64,000 nt of DNA from Ornithomonoglobus_A sp045612845 (lineage in GTDB: Bacteria; Bacillota; Clostridia; UBA1381), in assembly GCA_045612845.1 (NCBI GenBank), contig JAZKZV010000003.1, forward strand, positions 124,001 to 188,000. The letters run 5' to 3'. A model generated the notes under the pieces. That model did no database searches, was not told the DNA's origin, and saw only the letters and a list, made by a program, of their open reading frames with translations. Position 1 is the first letter of the stretch, and each line of letters opens with the position of its first letter. Below are positions 33,400 through 42,297 of the stretch, one piece after another. The position numbers and the translations under genes were made by a program.

Positions 33400-33870
33400 T
33401 TATTCCCAGTCCTTACAAACATCTATCCATTCTTTTGCATTCGAGTATTTTTCAAGTTCCTCTAACGTAAGCTCAATGGCACTGTTTCCACTTCCTGCAG
33501 CAGGGAATACTGTTGTAAATCTTTTTAGTGAAACATCAAGATATACATCTACATCCTCATTTGTTGCAAAGGGACACACTCCGCCGACACCATGACCTAT
33601 TAACTCCTCTACCTGCTCAAACGGTATCATTTTCGCCTTGGTGTGGAACTTCTCTTTAAACTTGGGATTTGCAATTTTAGCATCTCCCGCAGTTGAAATA
33701 AGTATTGCCCTATCACCAACAAGAAAAGACATTGTTTTTGTGATTTGCTTTTCCTCACAGCCTATTGCCTGTGCTGCCAATTCTACTGTTTTACTTGATG
33801 TATCAAATTCCAGTATTCTGTCTTCTAAACCGTATTGCTTAAAATAGTTTTTAACTCTTTCGATTGACAT
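33400..33870 (-). CDS. YbaK/EbsC-type aminoacyl-tRNA deacylase
   Basis: 156 residues with the YbaK fold: KTMSFLVGDRAILISTAGDAKIANPKFKEKF and the GHGVGGVCPFATNEDV loop that forms the active site. The family edits mischarged tRNA such as Cys-tRNA(Pro); the precise substrate here is not defined. It sits between pth and mfd with short gaps, so it is probably in the same transcript. Confidence 0.9.
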   Translation of the reverse strand: MSIERVKNYFKQYGLEDRILEFDTSSKTVELAAQAIGCEEKQITKTMSFLVGDRAILISTAGDAKIANPKFKEKFHTKAKMIPFEQVEELIGHGVGGVCPFATNEDVDVYLDVSLKRFTTVFPAAGSGNSAIELTLEELEKYSNAKEWIDVCKDWE

Positions 33871-33880
33871 TTTTTCTCCT

Positions 33881-34444
33881 TTATCCGTTGTATCTGCTCA
33901 TTGCGCTTTCTACACCGTTCTTTATTATTTCATCTATTGCTTTTTTACATTTTTTTATTGTTTCTTCCAAAACGGGAATTTCATCTTTATCAAAACGACC
34001 CAGTACATAGTCTACAAGCTCATGGTCCTTATGCTGTGGTGCTCCAACACCAATTTTAAGGCGGATAAAATTATCACTTTGCAGTTGGTATATAATTGAC
34101 TTTAAACCATTATGACCGCCTGCACTTCCCTTTGCACGAATACGAAGCTTACCGGTATCGAGTGAAATATCGTCGTTTATAACGAGAACATTTTCGATTG
34201 GTACTTTAAAAAACTTAACGAAATCTACAAGGCTTTCTCCGCTTAAGTTCATATATGTCTGTGGTTTTATTAAAAGCACCTTTTCTCCGTTTATATTACA
34301 TTCGCCATACAATGCTTTGTATTTTAGTTTATTTATCTTTACACCGTATTGGTCGGCTATATAGTCTATTGTGTGAAATCCGATATTATGACGTGTCATA
34401 TCATATTGTTTGCCCGGATTTCCCAAGCCTGCTACAAGATACAT
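33881..34444 (-). CDS. pth: Peptidyl-tRNA hydrolase
   Basis: 187 residues. Begins MYLVAGLGNPGKQY; catalytic His19 lies in TRHNIGF; PQTYMNLSG, NDDISLDTGKLRIRAKGSAGGHNGLKS and the IGVGAP turn are all present. It frees peptides from drop-off peptidyl-tRNA. GGAG precedes the ATG. It follows ribF by 12 nt. Confidence 0.97.
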   Translation of the reverse strand: MYLVAGLGNPGKQYDMTRHNIGFHTIDYIADQYGVKINKLKYKALYGECNINGEKVLLIKPQTYMNLSGESLVDFVKFFKVPIENVLVINDDISLDTGKLRIRAKGSAGGHNGLKSIIYQLQSDNFIRLKIGVGAPQHKDHELVDYVLGRFDKDEIPVLEETIKKCKKAIDEIIKNGVESAMSRYNG

Positions 34445-34456
34445 TTTTGAATTCTC

Positions 34457-35350
34457 CTATAATAAAATTTTTGATGCTCTCTCTTTATCACAAGATATTT
34501 GTTTTACCAATTCTTCTAAGCTGCCGAACTTTTTATCATCTCTTATATGCTCCGCAAAAGAAATTATTGCGTCTTTACCGTAAATGTCTTCACTAAAATC
34601 TATGATATGACTTTCGACTGTGATTTTCTTAGCATCAAAAGTTGGGTTATTCCCAACATTTATAACGCTTTTGTACTTTCTTTTGTTTACTGTTGTATAG
34701 CCTGCATACACTCCGTTTTTAGGTAAGAGGGCAAACGCATTTATCGAAATATTTGCAGTCGGAAAACCAAGCTTTGTCCCGTTATGAAGACCCGCCTCAA
34801 CTTTACCCTCAAGCACAAAATGTCTGCCTAAAAACTCCGAGGCCTTCTTTACATTTCCCATCTTTATTAACTCTCTTATATAAGTCGAAGATACTGTTAT
34901 ACCATCGAGCATTATCTTATCTGTTACAATAACATCAAAGTTATATTTTTTACCAAGCTCATACATTGTGTTTACATCACCCTGTGCCATATAACCAAAA
35001 CGATAGTCATAGCCAATGCAGACCGCTTTCATTCCAAGCTTTTTAACAAGCATTTGTACAAATTCCTCGGGTGATTTCTTCATTAAATTTTCATCGAATT
35101 TTTCTATATACAGAAAGTCGGGAGCAATATTCTCCAAAATCTCGAATTTTATCTCATTTGGTGTTATGAGCTTTGCATTACGTGTATGATTTTCGAACAT
35201 AAACACTCCGCTCTTTAACGAATGCTCTTTTGCATATTTTAAGCCATTTTCCATTACCTGAATATGACCGATATGCAAACCGTCAAAATTACCGAGAATA
35301 ATCAATGTATCCTTATATATTTCTTTTGGTGATGAGTAAATAATATCCAT
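34457..35350 (-). CDS. ribF: Bifunctional riboflavin kinase / FMN adenylyltransferase
   Basis: 297 residues from the ATG at 35350. An ATG at 35362 is equally possible because the AAGGA site lies close to that codon. The N-terminal nucleotidyltransferase has LGNFDGLHIGH and the SSTYIREL motif; the C-terminal riboflavin kinase has KLGFPTANI and NGVYAGYT. It converts riboflavin to FMN and FAD. It lies downstream of truB, as usual, but the gap holds an inverted copy of an intergenic repeat. Confidence 0.94.
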   Translation of the reverse strand: MDIIYSSPKEIYKDTLIILGNFDGLHIGHIQVMENGLKYAKEHSLKSGVFMFENHTRNAKLITPNEIKFEILENIAPDFLYIEKFDENLMKKSPEEFVQMLVKKLGMKAVCIGYDYRFGYMAQGDVNTMYELGKKYNFDVIVTDKIMLDGITVSSTYIRELIKMGNVKKASEFLGRHFVLEGKVEAGLHNGTKLGFPTANISINAFALLPKNGVYAGYTTVNKRKYKSVINVGNNPTFDAKKITVESHIIDFSEDIYGKDAIISFAEHIRDDKKFGSLEELVKQISCDKERASKILL

Positions 35351-35399
35351 TTTTGTACTCATTCCTTTCCGTTTATGATGGTGCAAAACCAGATCTGTT

Positions 35400-35428
35400 C
35401 GGGACGTCGAGGACGCCGTCCCCTACAA
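35400..35428 (-). repeat. Intergenic GC-rich repeat, copy 2 (inverted)
   Basis: The complement reads TTGTAGGGGACGGCGTCCTC plus GACGTCCCG and differs from the copy at 26607-26635 at one of 29 positions. It sits in the truB-ribF gap. The two copies face each other across 8.8 kb. Confidence 0.8.
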
Positions 35429-35472
35429 CGCTTTTAAAAATGGTGAGATGGACAATTTTATTAAGACCAACC

Positions 35473-36348
35473 TTACCAAAAAGATTTGAGTAGCCTTAAC
35501 TTGCCATTTGTAACCTGTGATATACACAAGAACTTACCGTTATTATCGTAAACTCTTACGCTCTCGCCCTCATCTATACCGCGCCAGGTCATTTGCACAC
35601 CGTTTACAACACTTTTGGTCTGGTTTTCGTTAAGATATATACTTTGCATATCACAAAATACACTATCCACACTCTTAAGGGCTGTTTCTATTTTACCATC
35701 CTCGGCAAGTGTTTCTATTTCTTTTACACTAAGTGCATCATCAATAGTAAATATGCCAGACCTTGTACGCAGAAGTGTATTCATATACGCACCCACGCCA
35801 AGCTTTATGCCAATATCCTCGCAAAGTGTTCTTATATATGTACCCTTTGAGCAGTCTACTGATATTTTAACAGTATTATTTTTAAGGTCTGTTTCTAATA
35901 CATCTATTTTATGTATTATTACCTTACGTGATTTTCTTTCGACCTCAATGCCTTGTCTTGCAAGCTCGTAGAGTTTTTTTCCGTCCTGTTTTATGGCAGA
36001 AAACATAGGCGGAATTTGTTCAATTTCGCCTACAAAACTCGCTATTACATTTTCTATTTCCTCACGTGTGCAATTAACCTCACATTGCGATAGGATTTCG
36101 CCCTCACTATCTAATGTATCGGTTGTCATACCCAAAACAAGCTCTGCTACGTACGATTTGTTGTCCGCACTAAGTAGCTCAACCGCCTTTGTTGCGTTGC
36201 CTATACATATGGGCAGTACACCTTCTGCCATAGGGTCAAGGGTGCCTGTATGACCTATTCTTTTTATGTGCGTAATACGCCTCATAAACGAAACCATATC
36301 ATGCGAGGTTTTGCCTAAAGGCTTGTTAATTATAATTATTCCGTTCAT
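35473..36348 (-). CDS. truB: tRNA pseudouridine(55) synthase
   Basis: 291 residues from the ATG at 36348, which overlaps the nrnA stop as ATGA; a TTG at 36363 gives a longer but unlikely form. Motif I KPLGKTSHD and the catalytic-Asp motif GHTGTLDPMAEGVLP are intact; a PUA-like C-terminal region follows. It makes pseudouridine 55 in the T loop of tRNA. Confidence 0.96.
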   Translation of the reverse strand: MNGIIIINKPLGKTSHDMVSFMRRITHIKRIGHTGTLDPMAEGVLPICIGNATKAVELLSADNKSYVAELVLGMTTDTLDSEGEILSQCEVNCTREEIENVIASFVGEIEQIPPMFSAIKQDGKKLYELARQGIEVERKSRKVIIHKIDVLETDLKNNTVKISVDCSKGTYIRTLCEDIGIKLGVGAYMNTLLRTRSGIFTIDDALSVKEIETLAEDGKIETALKSVDSVFCDMQSIYLNENQTKSVVNGVQMTWRGIDEGESVRVYDNNGKFLCISQVTNGKLRLLKSFW

Positions 36349-37292
36349 ATTGCTAAAAGACAAGCTTGTATAAGCTGTTTCTTTAATTCCTCAATATCTG
36401 TGTTTTTTACTCTGCAACCAGCTGCTCTTATGTGTCCGCCGCCGCCGAATTTTGCGGCAATCTCCGAGACATTTGCATACTCGTTCGAGCGCAGATTAAC
36501 ACGTATTTCATCTTTATTCTGTATAAGTGCTATTGCAATTTCGCCACCCGCGACACCTCTTGCTATATCCACAACAGATGGTGTGTTCTTTTTTTCAATT
36601 CCATACTTTTTAAGCATTTCGTCGTTCATACACACAACATTTATTTTACCACCACCATAGCTTTCGATTGTGCTCATCACTTGCGCTCTTAATTTTATTT
36701 CTTCTATTGTGTAGGTATCAAACAGCGCTCTTGCAATTTTATCGTGCTCTATGTTATATTCCATAAGCTTTGCCGCTATATGCATAGTTTCGGGACTTAC
36801 CGAACTGAATTTAAATGAGCCTGTATCCGAGCATATTGCCGCATATAAATATCTTGCACATATATCATCAAGCTCTATATTCATTTCCATAAAAAGCTTA
36901 TATATAACCTCACCAGTTGATGAGGCATTACCCTCAACATAGTTTACATCGGCATAATTAGTGTTAGAGTAGTGATGGTCTATATTTATACTGTTACCGA
37001 TTTTTTCTACAATGCTTGCCCTCTCACCGAGTCTTTTTATATCACCGCAGTCAAGACAGACACAAAGGTCTGCCACAACTTCGGTATCTTCGTTATATAT
37101 AACATAGTCATTACCTAAAAAAGCAAGCCTGTCCTCAATAGCGTCATTTACATATATTGTGGCATTTTTGCCCGTTTTTTTAAGCATATGCGCCATTGCA
37201 AGGCACGAGCCTATTGCATCCGCATCCTCAGATATATGAGAAAGTATTGCAATGGCTTGTGCGCTGCGGAGTTTTTCAATTATTTGTTTCAT
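36345..37292 (-). CDS. nrnA: DHH-family oligoribonuclease / pAp phosphatase NrnA
   Basis: 315 residues. DHH domain motifs HISEDADAIGS, CLDCGD and NIDHHYSNTNYAD bind two metal ions; the DHHA1 domain ends GGGGHIRAAG. The first motif has Glu where Pro is commoner, but both metal-binding Asp residues remain. It degrades short RNAs and 3'-phosphoadenosine-5'-phosphate. It overlaps rbfA by 17 bp and truB by 4 bp. Confidence 0.94.
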   Translation of the reverse strand: MKQIIEKLRSAQAIAILSHISEDADAIGSCLAMAHMLKKTGKNATIYVNDAIEDRLAFLGNDYVIYNEDTEVVADLCVCLDCGDIKRLGERASIVEKIGNSINIDHHYSNTNYADVNYVEGNASSTGEVIYKLFMEMNIELDDICARYLYAAICSDTGSFKFSSVSPETMHIAAKLMEYNIEHDKIARALFDTYTIEEIKLRAQVMSTIESYGGGKINVVCMNDEMLKKYGIEKKNTPSVVDIARGVAGGEIAIALIQNKDEIRVNLRSNEYANVSEIAAKFGGGGHIRAAGCRVKNTDIEELKKQLIQACLLAI

Positions 37293-37626
37293 TGATTTTT
37301 CCTTTTTTTAGGAGTGCGTCTATCTTTGCACCATGCTCAATGGAGTGGTCAAGCTCAAAAATGAATTCGGGAGTGTATCTTAAATCTACCCTTTTACCCA
37401 TTTCGCGACGGACAAAGCCCGCGGCACTTCTAAGACCCTCCATTGCCTTTTTTTGTGTTTCGCTATCACCCATAACAGAAACATATACCTTTGCATAGCG
37501 AAGGTCGTTTGTTACGTTGACTGCAACAACACTCGTCATAAGCGGTATACGCGTATCCTTTAAATCGCGTATTACGTTTGCAACTTCACGTCTTACCTCT
37601 TCGTTTATTTTGTCTATTCTTGCCAT
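37276..37626 (-). CDS. rbfA: Ribosome-binding factor A
   Basis: 116 residues from the ATG at 37626 with GAGGT just upstream. KH-type fold: MARIDKINEEVRREVANVIRD, then DLRYAKVYVSVMGD and IRDLKDTR-type blocks. It assists late 30S maturation. It starts 8 nt after infB, the canonical order. Confidence 0.95.
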   Translation of the reverse strand: MARIDKINEEVRREVANVIRDLKDTRIPLMTSVVAVNVTNDLRYAKVYVSVMGDSETQKKAMEGLRSAAGFVRREMGKRVDLRYTPEFIFELDHSIEHGAKIDALLKKGKINETNN

Positions 37627-37634
37627 ATTACCTC

Positions 37635-40091
37635 TTATCTCTTTACTTCTTCCATAATAAAGCATTCCATAGTATCGCCCTCTTTAACGTCGTTAAAGTT
37701 CTCGATACCGATACCGCATTCAAAGTTTTCGCCAACTTCTTTTGCGTCATCTTTAAATCTCTTAAGTGAGCTTATTTTACCTTCGTGTATGATGATACCA
37801 TCACGAACAAGACGAATTTCTGCATTACGCTGAATTTTTCCCTGAGTTACATAACAACCTGCAATAGTACCAACATTTGGAACCTTGAATGTCTGACGTA
37901 CTTCTACATAGCCCAAAACATTTTCTTTAAATTCAGGGTCAAGCATACCCTTCATTGCTGCTTCCATTTCTTCTATTGCCTGATAGATTACACGGTATAG
38001 TCTTATGTCTACTTCGTGCTGTGTTGCTGCACTTAGTGCACCCGCATCAGGTCTTACATTAAAACCGATTATGATAGCATTTGATGCATTTGCAAGCATT
38101 ACGTCTGTTTCGTTAATAGCACCAACACCGCCATGGATTGCTCTTACTCTTACCTCTTCGTTTGAAAGCTTCTCTAATGATTGTCTTACCGCTTCCACAC
38201 TGCCCTGTACGTCTGCTTTGATGATTACAGCAAGCTCTTTCATGTTACCCTCGTCAATCTGACTGAACAGATTATCAAGCGATACTTTTACAACCTGATT
38301 GAACTTGTTCTCCTGAAGCTCTTGTTTTCTTTGTTCTGCAACATCACGCGCAAGCTTTTCGTTTTCTACAACAATGAATGTGTCGCCGCCTGACGGTACA
38401 TCGCCAAGTCCCAAAATCTCAACAGGTGTTGATGGCGGTGCACTCTTAACACGTCTGCCCTTATCGTTTACCATTGCTCTGATACGTCCTACAGATGTAC
38501 CTGCAATAACAAAGTCGCCTACGTTTAGTGTACCATTTTGTACAAGCACCGTTGCAACTGCACCCCTGCCCTTATCTATTTGTGCTTCTATTACTGTACC
38601 TGACGCACTTCTGTTAGGATTAGCCTTTAACTCCTGCATATCTGCAACAAGGAGTACCATCTCAAGAAGTCCATCGATGTTTTGTCTTTTCTTAGCACTT
38701 ACCTCAACACATATTGTGTCGCCGCCCCATTCTTCGGGAACAAGCTCATGCTCAACAAGCATTTGTCTTACTCTGTCTGGGTTTGCACCCTCTCTGTCTA
38801 TTTTGTTAATTGCAACTATAATCTGTACGTTTGCAGCCTTTGCGTGGTTTATTGCCTCTATTGTCTGCGGCATAATTCCGTCGTCCGCCGCAACAACTAT
38901 AATTGCAACGTCTGTTACCTGTGCACCTCTTGCACGCATTGTTGTAAATGCCTCATGACCCGGAGTATCCAAAAATGTTATGTCTCTGCCATTTAGAGTT
39001 ACACTGTAAGCACCGATATGCTGAGTAATTCCGCCTGCTTCGGTATCTGTTACACTTGTATCTCTTATAGCGTCAAGAAGTGAAGTTTTACCATGGTCAA
39101 CGTGGCCCATAACTACAACAACAGGAGGTCTTTCAACTAAGTCCTCTGCCTTGTCATCCTCTTCTACTTCCATCATAAGACGTTCTTCTTTTGTTATTAT
39201 AACCTCATGTTTTACGGTTATATCAAATTCAAGACCTATAAGCTCAGCAGTTTCGAAATCAATAGCCTGGTTCATTGTTGCCATTATTCCGTTCTTCATA
39301 AGCTTCATAACAACTTCTGCACCCGTTTTACCCATTCTTGATGCGAACTCACCTACTGTTATTGTTTCGCCTATTTCTATCTCGGTTATAACCTTTGCGG
39401 GAATTACCTTCTTTTGCTTAACGGGTTGATTTTTAATCTTTTCCTCAGAACGCGGTCCCTTTTTGCGCTTGTTATTTCTGTCGTTATCTATCTTAATATT
39501 TGCAGGAACGTAGTCCTCCATACGCTCTCTTGCATTTATTTTATCTATTTCAACAGTTGACTGTCTTGTATCGACATATCTCTTTCTCTCTGTTGTTCTT
39601 ACAATAAACTCCTCTGAGTTATTGCTCCTGTCAACATTTGAAAGGTCAATTTTTTGTCCGCTCTGCTTTTTAGCCTGAGTCTGATATTGCTTTTTATCTT
39701 TCTTTTTCTCCTGAACAGGCGGTTGTGGCTTCTTAACCTCTTTTTGCTGAGTTTTTGGAGCTTCTTTCTCTTTTGGAGCAACTTTCTTAGCAGGTGCCTC
39801 TTCCTTCTTTACTTCTTTTTCCTCTTTTACAGCCTCAGCTTTTGGCTCTTCCTTTGGAGTCTTTTCCTGTTGTGCTCTTCCCTGCTCTCTTGCTTTTTCG
39901 AGTTCCTCTGCAGTAGTTGCATACTGCCCGGAGAAATAGTCGAGAATAAAGCTTGCATTTTCGGCACTTATAAGACTTGCTGTGCCTTTTACTGATATTC
40001 CGAACTCTTCTAACTTAGATGTAATTTCTTTATTTGTAATGCTTATTTTTTTACAAATCTCACCAAATTTAATTGTTGATGCTTCTGCCAT
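37635..40091 (-). CDS. infB: Translation initiation factor IF-2
   Basis: 818 residues. A short N-terminal IF2-N helix domain is followed by a long Lys/Glu/Pro/Gln-rich linker (about 65-170) and a second IF2-N module near 240. The G domain has GHVDHGKTSL, DTPGHEAF and NKID. Domains II-IV complete the protein. It brings initiator tRNA to the 30S subunit. Its start overlaps ylxQ by 23 bp. Confidence 0.98.
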   Translation of the reverse strand: MAEASTIKFGEICKKISITNKEITSKLEEFGISVKGTASLISAENASFILDYFSGQYATTAEELEKAREQGRAQQEKTPKEEPKAEAVKEEKEVKKEEAPAKKVAPKEKEAPKTQQKEVKKPQPPVQEKKKDKKQYQTQAKKQSGQKIDLSNVDRSNNSEEFIVRTTERKRYVDTRQSTVEIDKINARERMEDYVPANIKIDNDRNNKRKKGPRSEEKIKNQPVKQKKVIPAKVITEIEIGETITVGEFASRMGKTGAEVVMKLMKNGIMATMNQAIDFETAELIGLEFDITVKHEVIITKEERLMMEVEEDDKAEDLVERPPVVVVMGHVDHGKTSLLDAIRDTSVTDTEAGGITQHIGAYSVTLNGRDITFLDTPGHEAFTTMRARGAQVTDVAIIVVAADDGIMPQTIEAINHAKAANVQIIVAINKIDREGANPDRVRQMLVEHELVPEEWGGDTICVEVSAKKRQNIDGLLEMVLLVADMQELKANPNRSASGTVIEAQIDKGRGAVATVLVQNGTLNVGDFVIAGTSVGRIRAMVNDKGRRVKSAPPSTPVEILGLGDVPSGGDTFIVVENEKLARDVAEQRKQELQENKFNQVVKVSLDNLFSQIDEGNMKELAVIIKADVQGSVEAVRQSLEKLSNEEVRVRAIHGGVGAINETDVMLANASNAIIIGFNVRPDAGALSAATQHEVDIRLYRVIYQAIEEMEAAMKGMLDPEFKENVLGYVEVRQTFKVPNVGTIAGCYVTQGKIQRNAEIRLVRDGIIIHEGKISSLKRFKDDAKEVGENFECGIGIENFNDVKEGDTMECFIMEEVKR

Positions 40092-40407
40092 TACACATCT
40101 TCCCTTCTTTCGATATTGCTTCTTTTATTGCATTTGCCAAATTTTCATCATTTATTGATATAACTGCCCGCTCACCGCCGCCGGTGAAATTTCCTAAATC
40201 CTGCATATTTGCACATTCTATGTATTTAACCTTATAAAATGCACACGAATTTTTTATTGATTTTTTGGTATTTTCAGATGCATCAGCGGCAACTATCACA
40301 AGCTTTGCCTTTTTGCTTTGTATGGATTGCTTGCATATAAATTCGCCGCCATCCGTCTTACCCGCTCTCTTTGCAAGACCAATTAACCTTAAAAACTTAT
40401 CACTCAT
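40069..40407 (-). CDS. L7Ae-family ribosomal-like protein YlxQ
   Basis: 112 residues. L7Ae/L30e fold with LIGLAKRAGKTDGGEF, VIVAADASENTKKSI and a GGGERAVISI segment. In this operon it is thought to bind structured RNA such as RNase P or kink-turns. ATGA overlap with ylxR upstream, and 23-bp overlap with infB downstream. Confidence 0.93.
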   Translation of the reverse strand: MSDKFLRLIGLAKRAGKTDGGEFICKQSIQSKKAKLVIVAADASENTKKSIKNSCAFYKVKYIECANMQDLGNFTGGGERAVISINDENLANAIKEAISKEGKMCNGRSINN

Positions 40408-40676
40408 TGAATATGCTCCTCCGCAATCTCGATAAGCTTTGTATACAGGTCATTGGAAACTTCTGTTTTCATATGCCTTTCAAATGCTCTTTTCTTTTTT
40501 GCAAGATTTATGCACTTTTCATTTCTACATACATATGCGCCTCTGCCGAATTTTTTCTTATCTAAATCAAGCTCTGCTTCTCCGGATATGTTACTCTTAA
40601 CAACACGCATAAGCTCATCCTGATTTATCATATTGCGGCATGCAACACACATTCTTTGCGGTTTATGCTTCATCAT
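40404..40676 (-). CDS. rnpM: YlxR (RnpM), RNase P-modulating protein
   Basis: 90 residues with the DUF448 signature RMCVACRNMINQDELMRVV and GRGAYVC. Recent work names it RnpM, a binder of RNase P RNA. It overlaps nusA by 4 bp and ylxQ by 4 bp in the nusA-infB operon. Confidence 0.94.
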   Translation of the reverse strand: MMKHKPQRMCVACRNMINQDELMRVVKSNISGEAELDLDKKKFGRGAYVCRNEKCINLAKKKRAFERHMKTEVSNDLYTKLIEIAEEHIQ

Positions 40677-41701
40677 TTTGCACTTATATCAATCTTCCAG
40701 CCAGTCAGCTTTGCTGCAAGTCTTACGTTTTGTCCCGACTTGCCTATTGCAAGCGATAACTGATTTGCAGGCACTACCACCTTGGCACTCTTTTCTTCCT
40801 CGTTGATTTCTGTAGATAGAACCTTTGATGGGCTAAGAGCCGCTGTTATAAATTCTGACGGGTCCTCACTCCATTTTACTATGTCTATCTTTTCGTCTTT
40901 AAGCTCATCGCCTATATTCTGAACTCTTACGCCTCTTGGGCCTATGCAGGCACCTTGTGCATCTACATTCTCGTCGCTCGAATATACCGCAATTTTTGTT
41001 CTTGAACCACCCTCACGGGCAACACCCTTGATTTCTACTATACCCTCTGCAATTTCGGGAACTTCAAGCTCAAAGAGCTTTCTTACAAGATTTGGATGTG
41101 TTCTTGAAAGCAACAGCTGAGCATAGTCTCTTCCGTTTCTTACACCGCTTACATAACATCTTACCATTTGACCGATTTTATATGTCCCCACCTCGTCGCA
41201 GGTTTGTTCTTTTTCGTATAGGACACCCTCGTTACCGTCAACATCCAAGTATACATTAAGATTTTCTATTCTTTCTACCTTACCTGTTACTAAAAGATTT
41301 GCCTTTTCGTTATACGCATCATTTATAATCTCTTTTTCTGCCTCTTTTATTCTCTGCGTAATAACCTGCTTTGCCGCTGCGGCACTTATTCTTCCGAAGT
41401 CCTTTGGTGTAACCTCAATGTTTACTATATCGCCAAGCTCATAATTGGGGTCAATTTTTCTTGCATCCTCAATGTCAATTTCTTCACTGTCCTCAAATAC
41501 AAGGTCAACAACCTTCTTTTGAGCCATTACCTGAACCTTACCCTTTTTCTGGTCTATAAAGATTTCCACATTCTGAGATGCATTAAAGTTCTTTTTGTAT
41601 GCAGCAACAAGAGCCGCCTCAAGAGCTTCTATTATTACCTCGCTGCTTATTCCTTTTTCTTCGCACAATGCTTTTATAGCATTAAGTAGTTCCTTATTCA
41701 T
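40673..41701 (-). CDS. nusA: Transcription termination/antitermination factor NusA
   Basis: 342 residues from the ATG at 41701; an open frame continues to 41776 but begins within rimP. NusA-N domain (MNKELLNAIKALCEEKGIS), S1 domain (near 130-200), and two KH domains with IGPRGVRVQNI and IGKSGQNVRLAAKLTGW. The C-terminal acidic repeats of proteobacteria are absent, as usual for Firmicutes. It binds RNA polymerase and nascent RNA. Confidence 0.96.
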   Translation of the reverse strand: MNKELLNAIKALCEEKGISSEVIIEALEAALVAAYKKNFNASQNVEIFIDQKKGKVQVMAQKKVVDLVFEDSEEIDIEDARKIDPNYELGDIVNIEVTPKDFGRISAAAAKQVITQRIKEAEKEIINDAYNEKANLLVTGKVERIENLNVYLDVDGNEGVLYEKEQTCDEVGTYKIGQMVRCYVSGVRNGRDYAQLLLSRTHPNLVRKLFELEVPEIAEGIVEIKGVAREGGSRTKIAVYSSDENVDAQGACIGPRGVRVQNIGDELKDEKIDIVKWSEDPSEFITAALSPSKVLSTEINEEEKSAKVVVPANQLSLAIGKSGQNVRLAAKLTGWKIDISAK

Positions 41702-41726
41702 TTTGTTAATCAATCCTTTCTTTTTC

Positions 41727-42185
41727 CTAAAACTTAAATGATAGTTTAATATATGCCGCGTCCTTTTGCGGAACACTTATCTTTTCGCCGCCCGCATTTA
41801 TATATGCCACTTTATCGGAAAATTCCTCAAGTATACCGCTAAACTCTTTTCTTCCGTCAGGGGCACTATACAATTTTACGTCCACCTCACGTCCGATGTA
41901 ATATAAGAATTCGCGTTCTTTTGTAAGCTTTCTGTCTACTCCCGGTGATGAAACCTCAAGAGTGTAGTTTTCCTCTATTGGGTCCTTTTCGTCAAGCACA
42001 GTTTCGATTGACCGCGAAAAAGCTTCGCAATCGTCTATGCCCACTCCGCCCTCTTTGTCTACATAATAACACAAAGAGTATGCCGGGCCCTCTTTTTTGT
42101 AAGAAACGTCAACAATGTAGAGTCCCATTTCTTTGGCAATATCCTCGCCTATTTCGATAGCTATTGCCTCTGTTTTATTGGCCAT
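41727..42185 (-). CDS. rimP: Ribosome maturation factor RimP
   Basis: 152 residues. GGVGIDDCEAFSRSIETVLD and TLEVSSPGVDRKLTKEREF are the RimP hallmarks; an Sm-like C-terminal domain follows. Needed for 30S assembly. It is the first gene of the rimP-nusA-infB operon, downstream of a clear promoter and a leader hairpin. Confidence 0.96.
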   Translation of the reverse strand: MANKTEAIAIEIGEDIAKEMGLYIVDVSYKKEGPAYSLCYYVDKEGGVGIDDCEAFSRSIETVLDEKDPIEENYTLEVSSPGVDRKLTKEREFLYYIGREVDVKLYSAPDGRKEFSGILEEFSDKVAYINAGGEKISVPQKDAAYIKLSFKF

Positions 42186-42210
42186 ATTAAACCTCCTTAA
42201 TAAATATGAA

Positions 42211-42288
42211 AGAGTAGGCTCTGCCTACTCTCCCGAACAACTATATTCTACTTGATACTATTATACCATACTTTTTAATATATTTCAA
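42211..42288 (-). promoter_or_regulatory. Promoter and leader hairpin of the rimP-nusA-infB operon
   Basis: Minus-strand -35 TTGAAA (42283-42288), 17-bp spacer, -10 TATAAT (42260-42265). The leader carries a perfect 9-bp hairpin AGAGTAGGC/GCCTACTCT with a 3-nt loop (42211-42231) just before the AAGGAGGT ribosome site of rimP. Because NusA autoregulates in many bacteria, the hairpin may be a control site. Confidence 0.8.
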
Positions 42289-42297
42289 GTCTTTTTT

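Noticed and set aside
36345..37292. Loss of function in NrnA because of the altered first DHH motif (SEDAD)
   Set aside because: The two metal-binding Asp residues and all later motifs (CDCGD-type, DHH, GGGGH) are intact.
38374..38958. Plus-strand open frame of 194 codons opposite infB
   Set aside because: Antisense of the IF-2 G domain; Ser/Thr-rich and without homology I can recognise.
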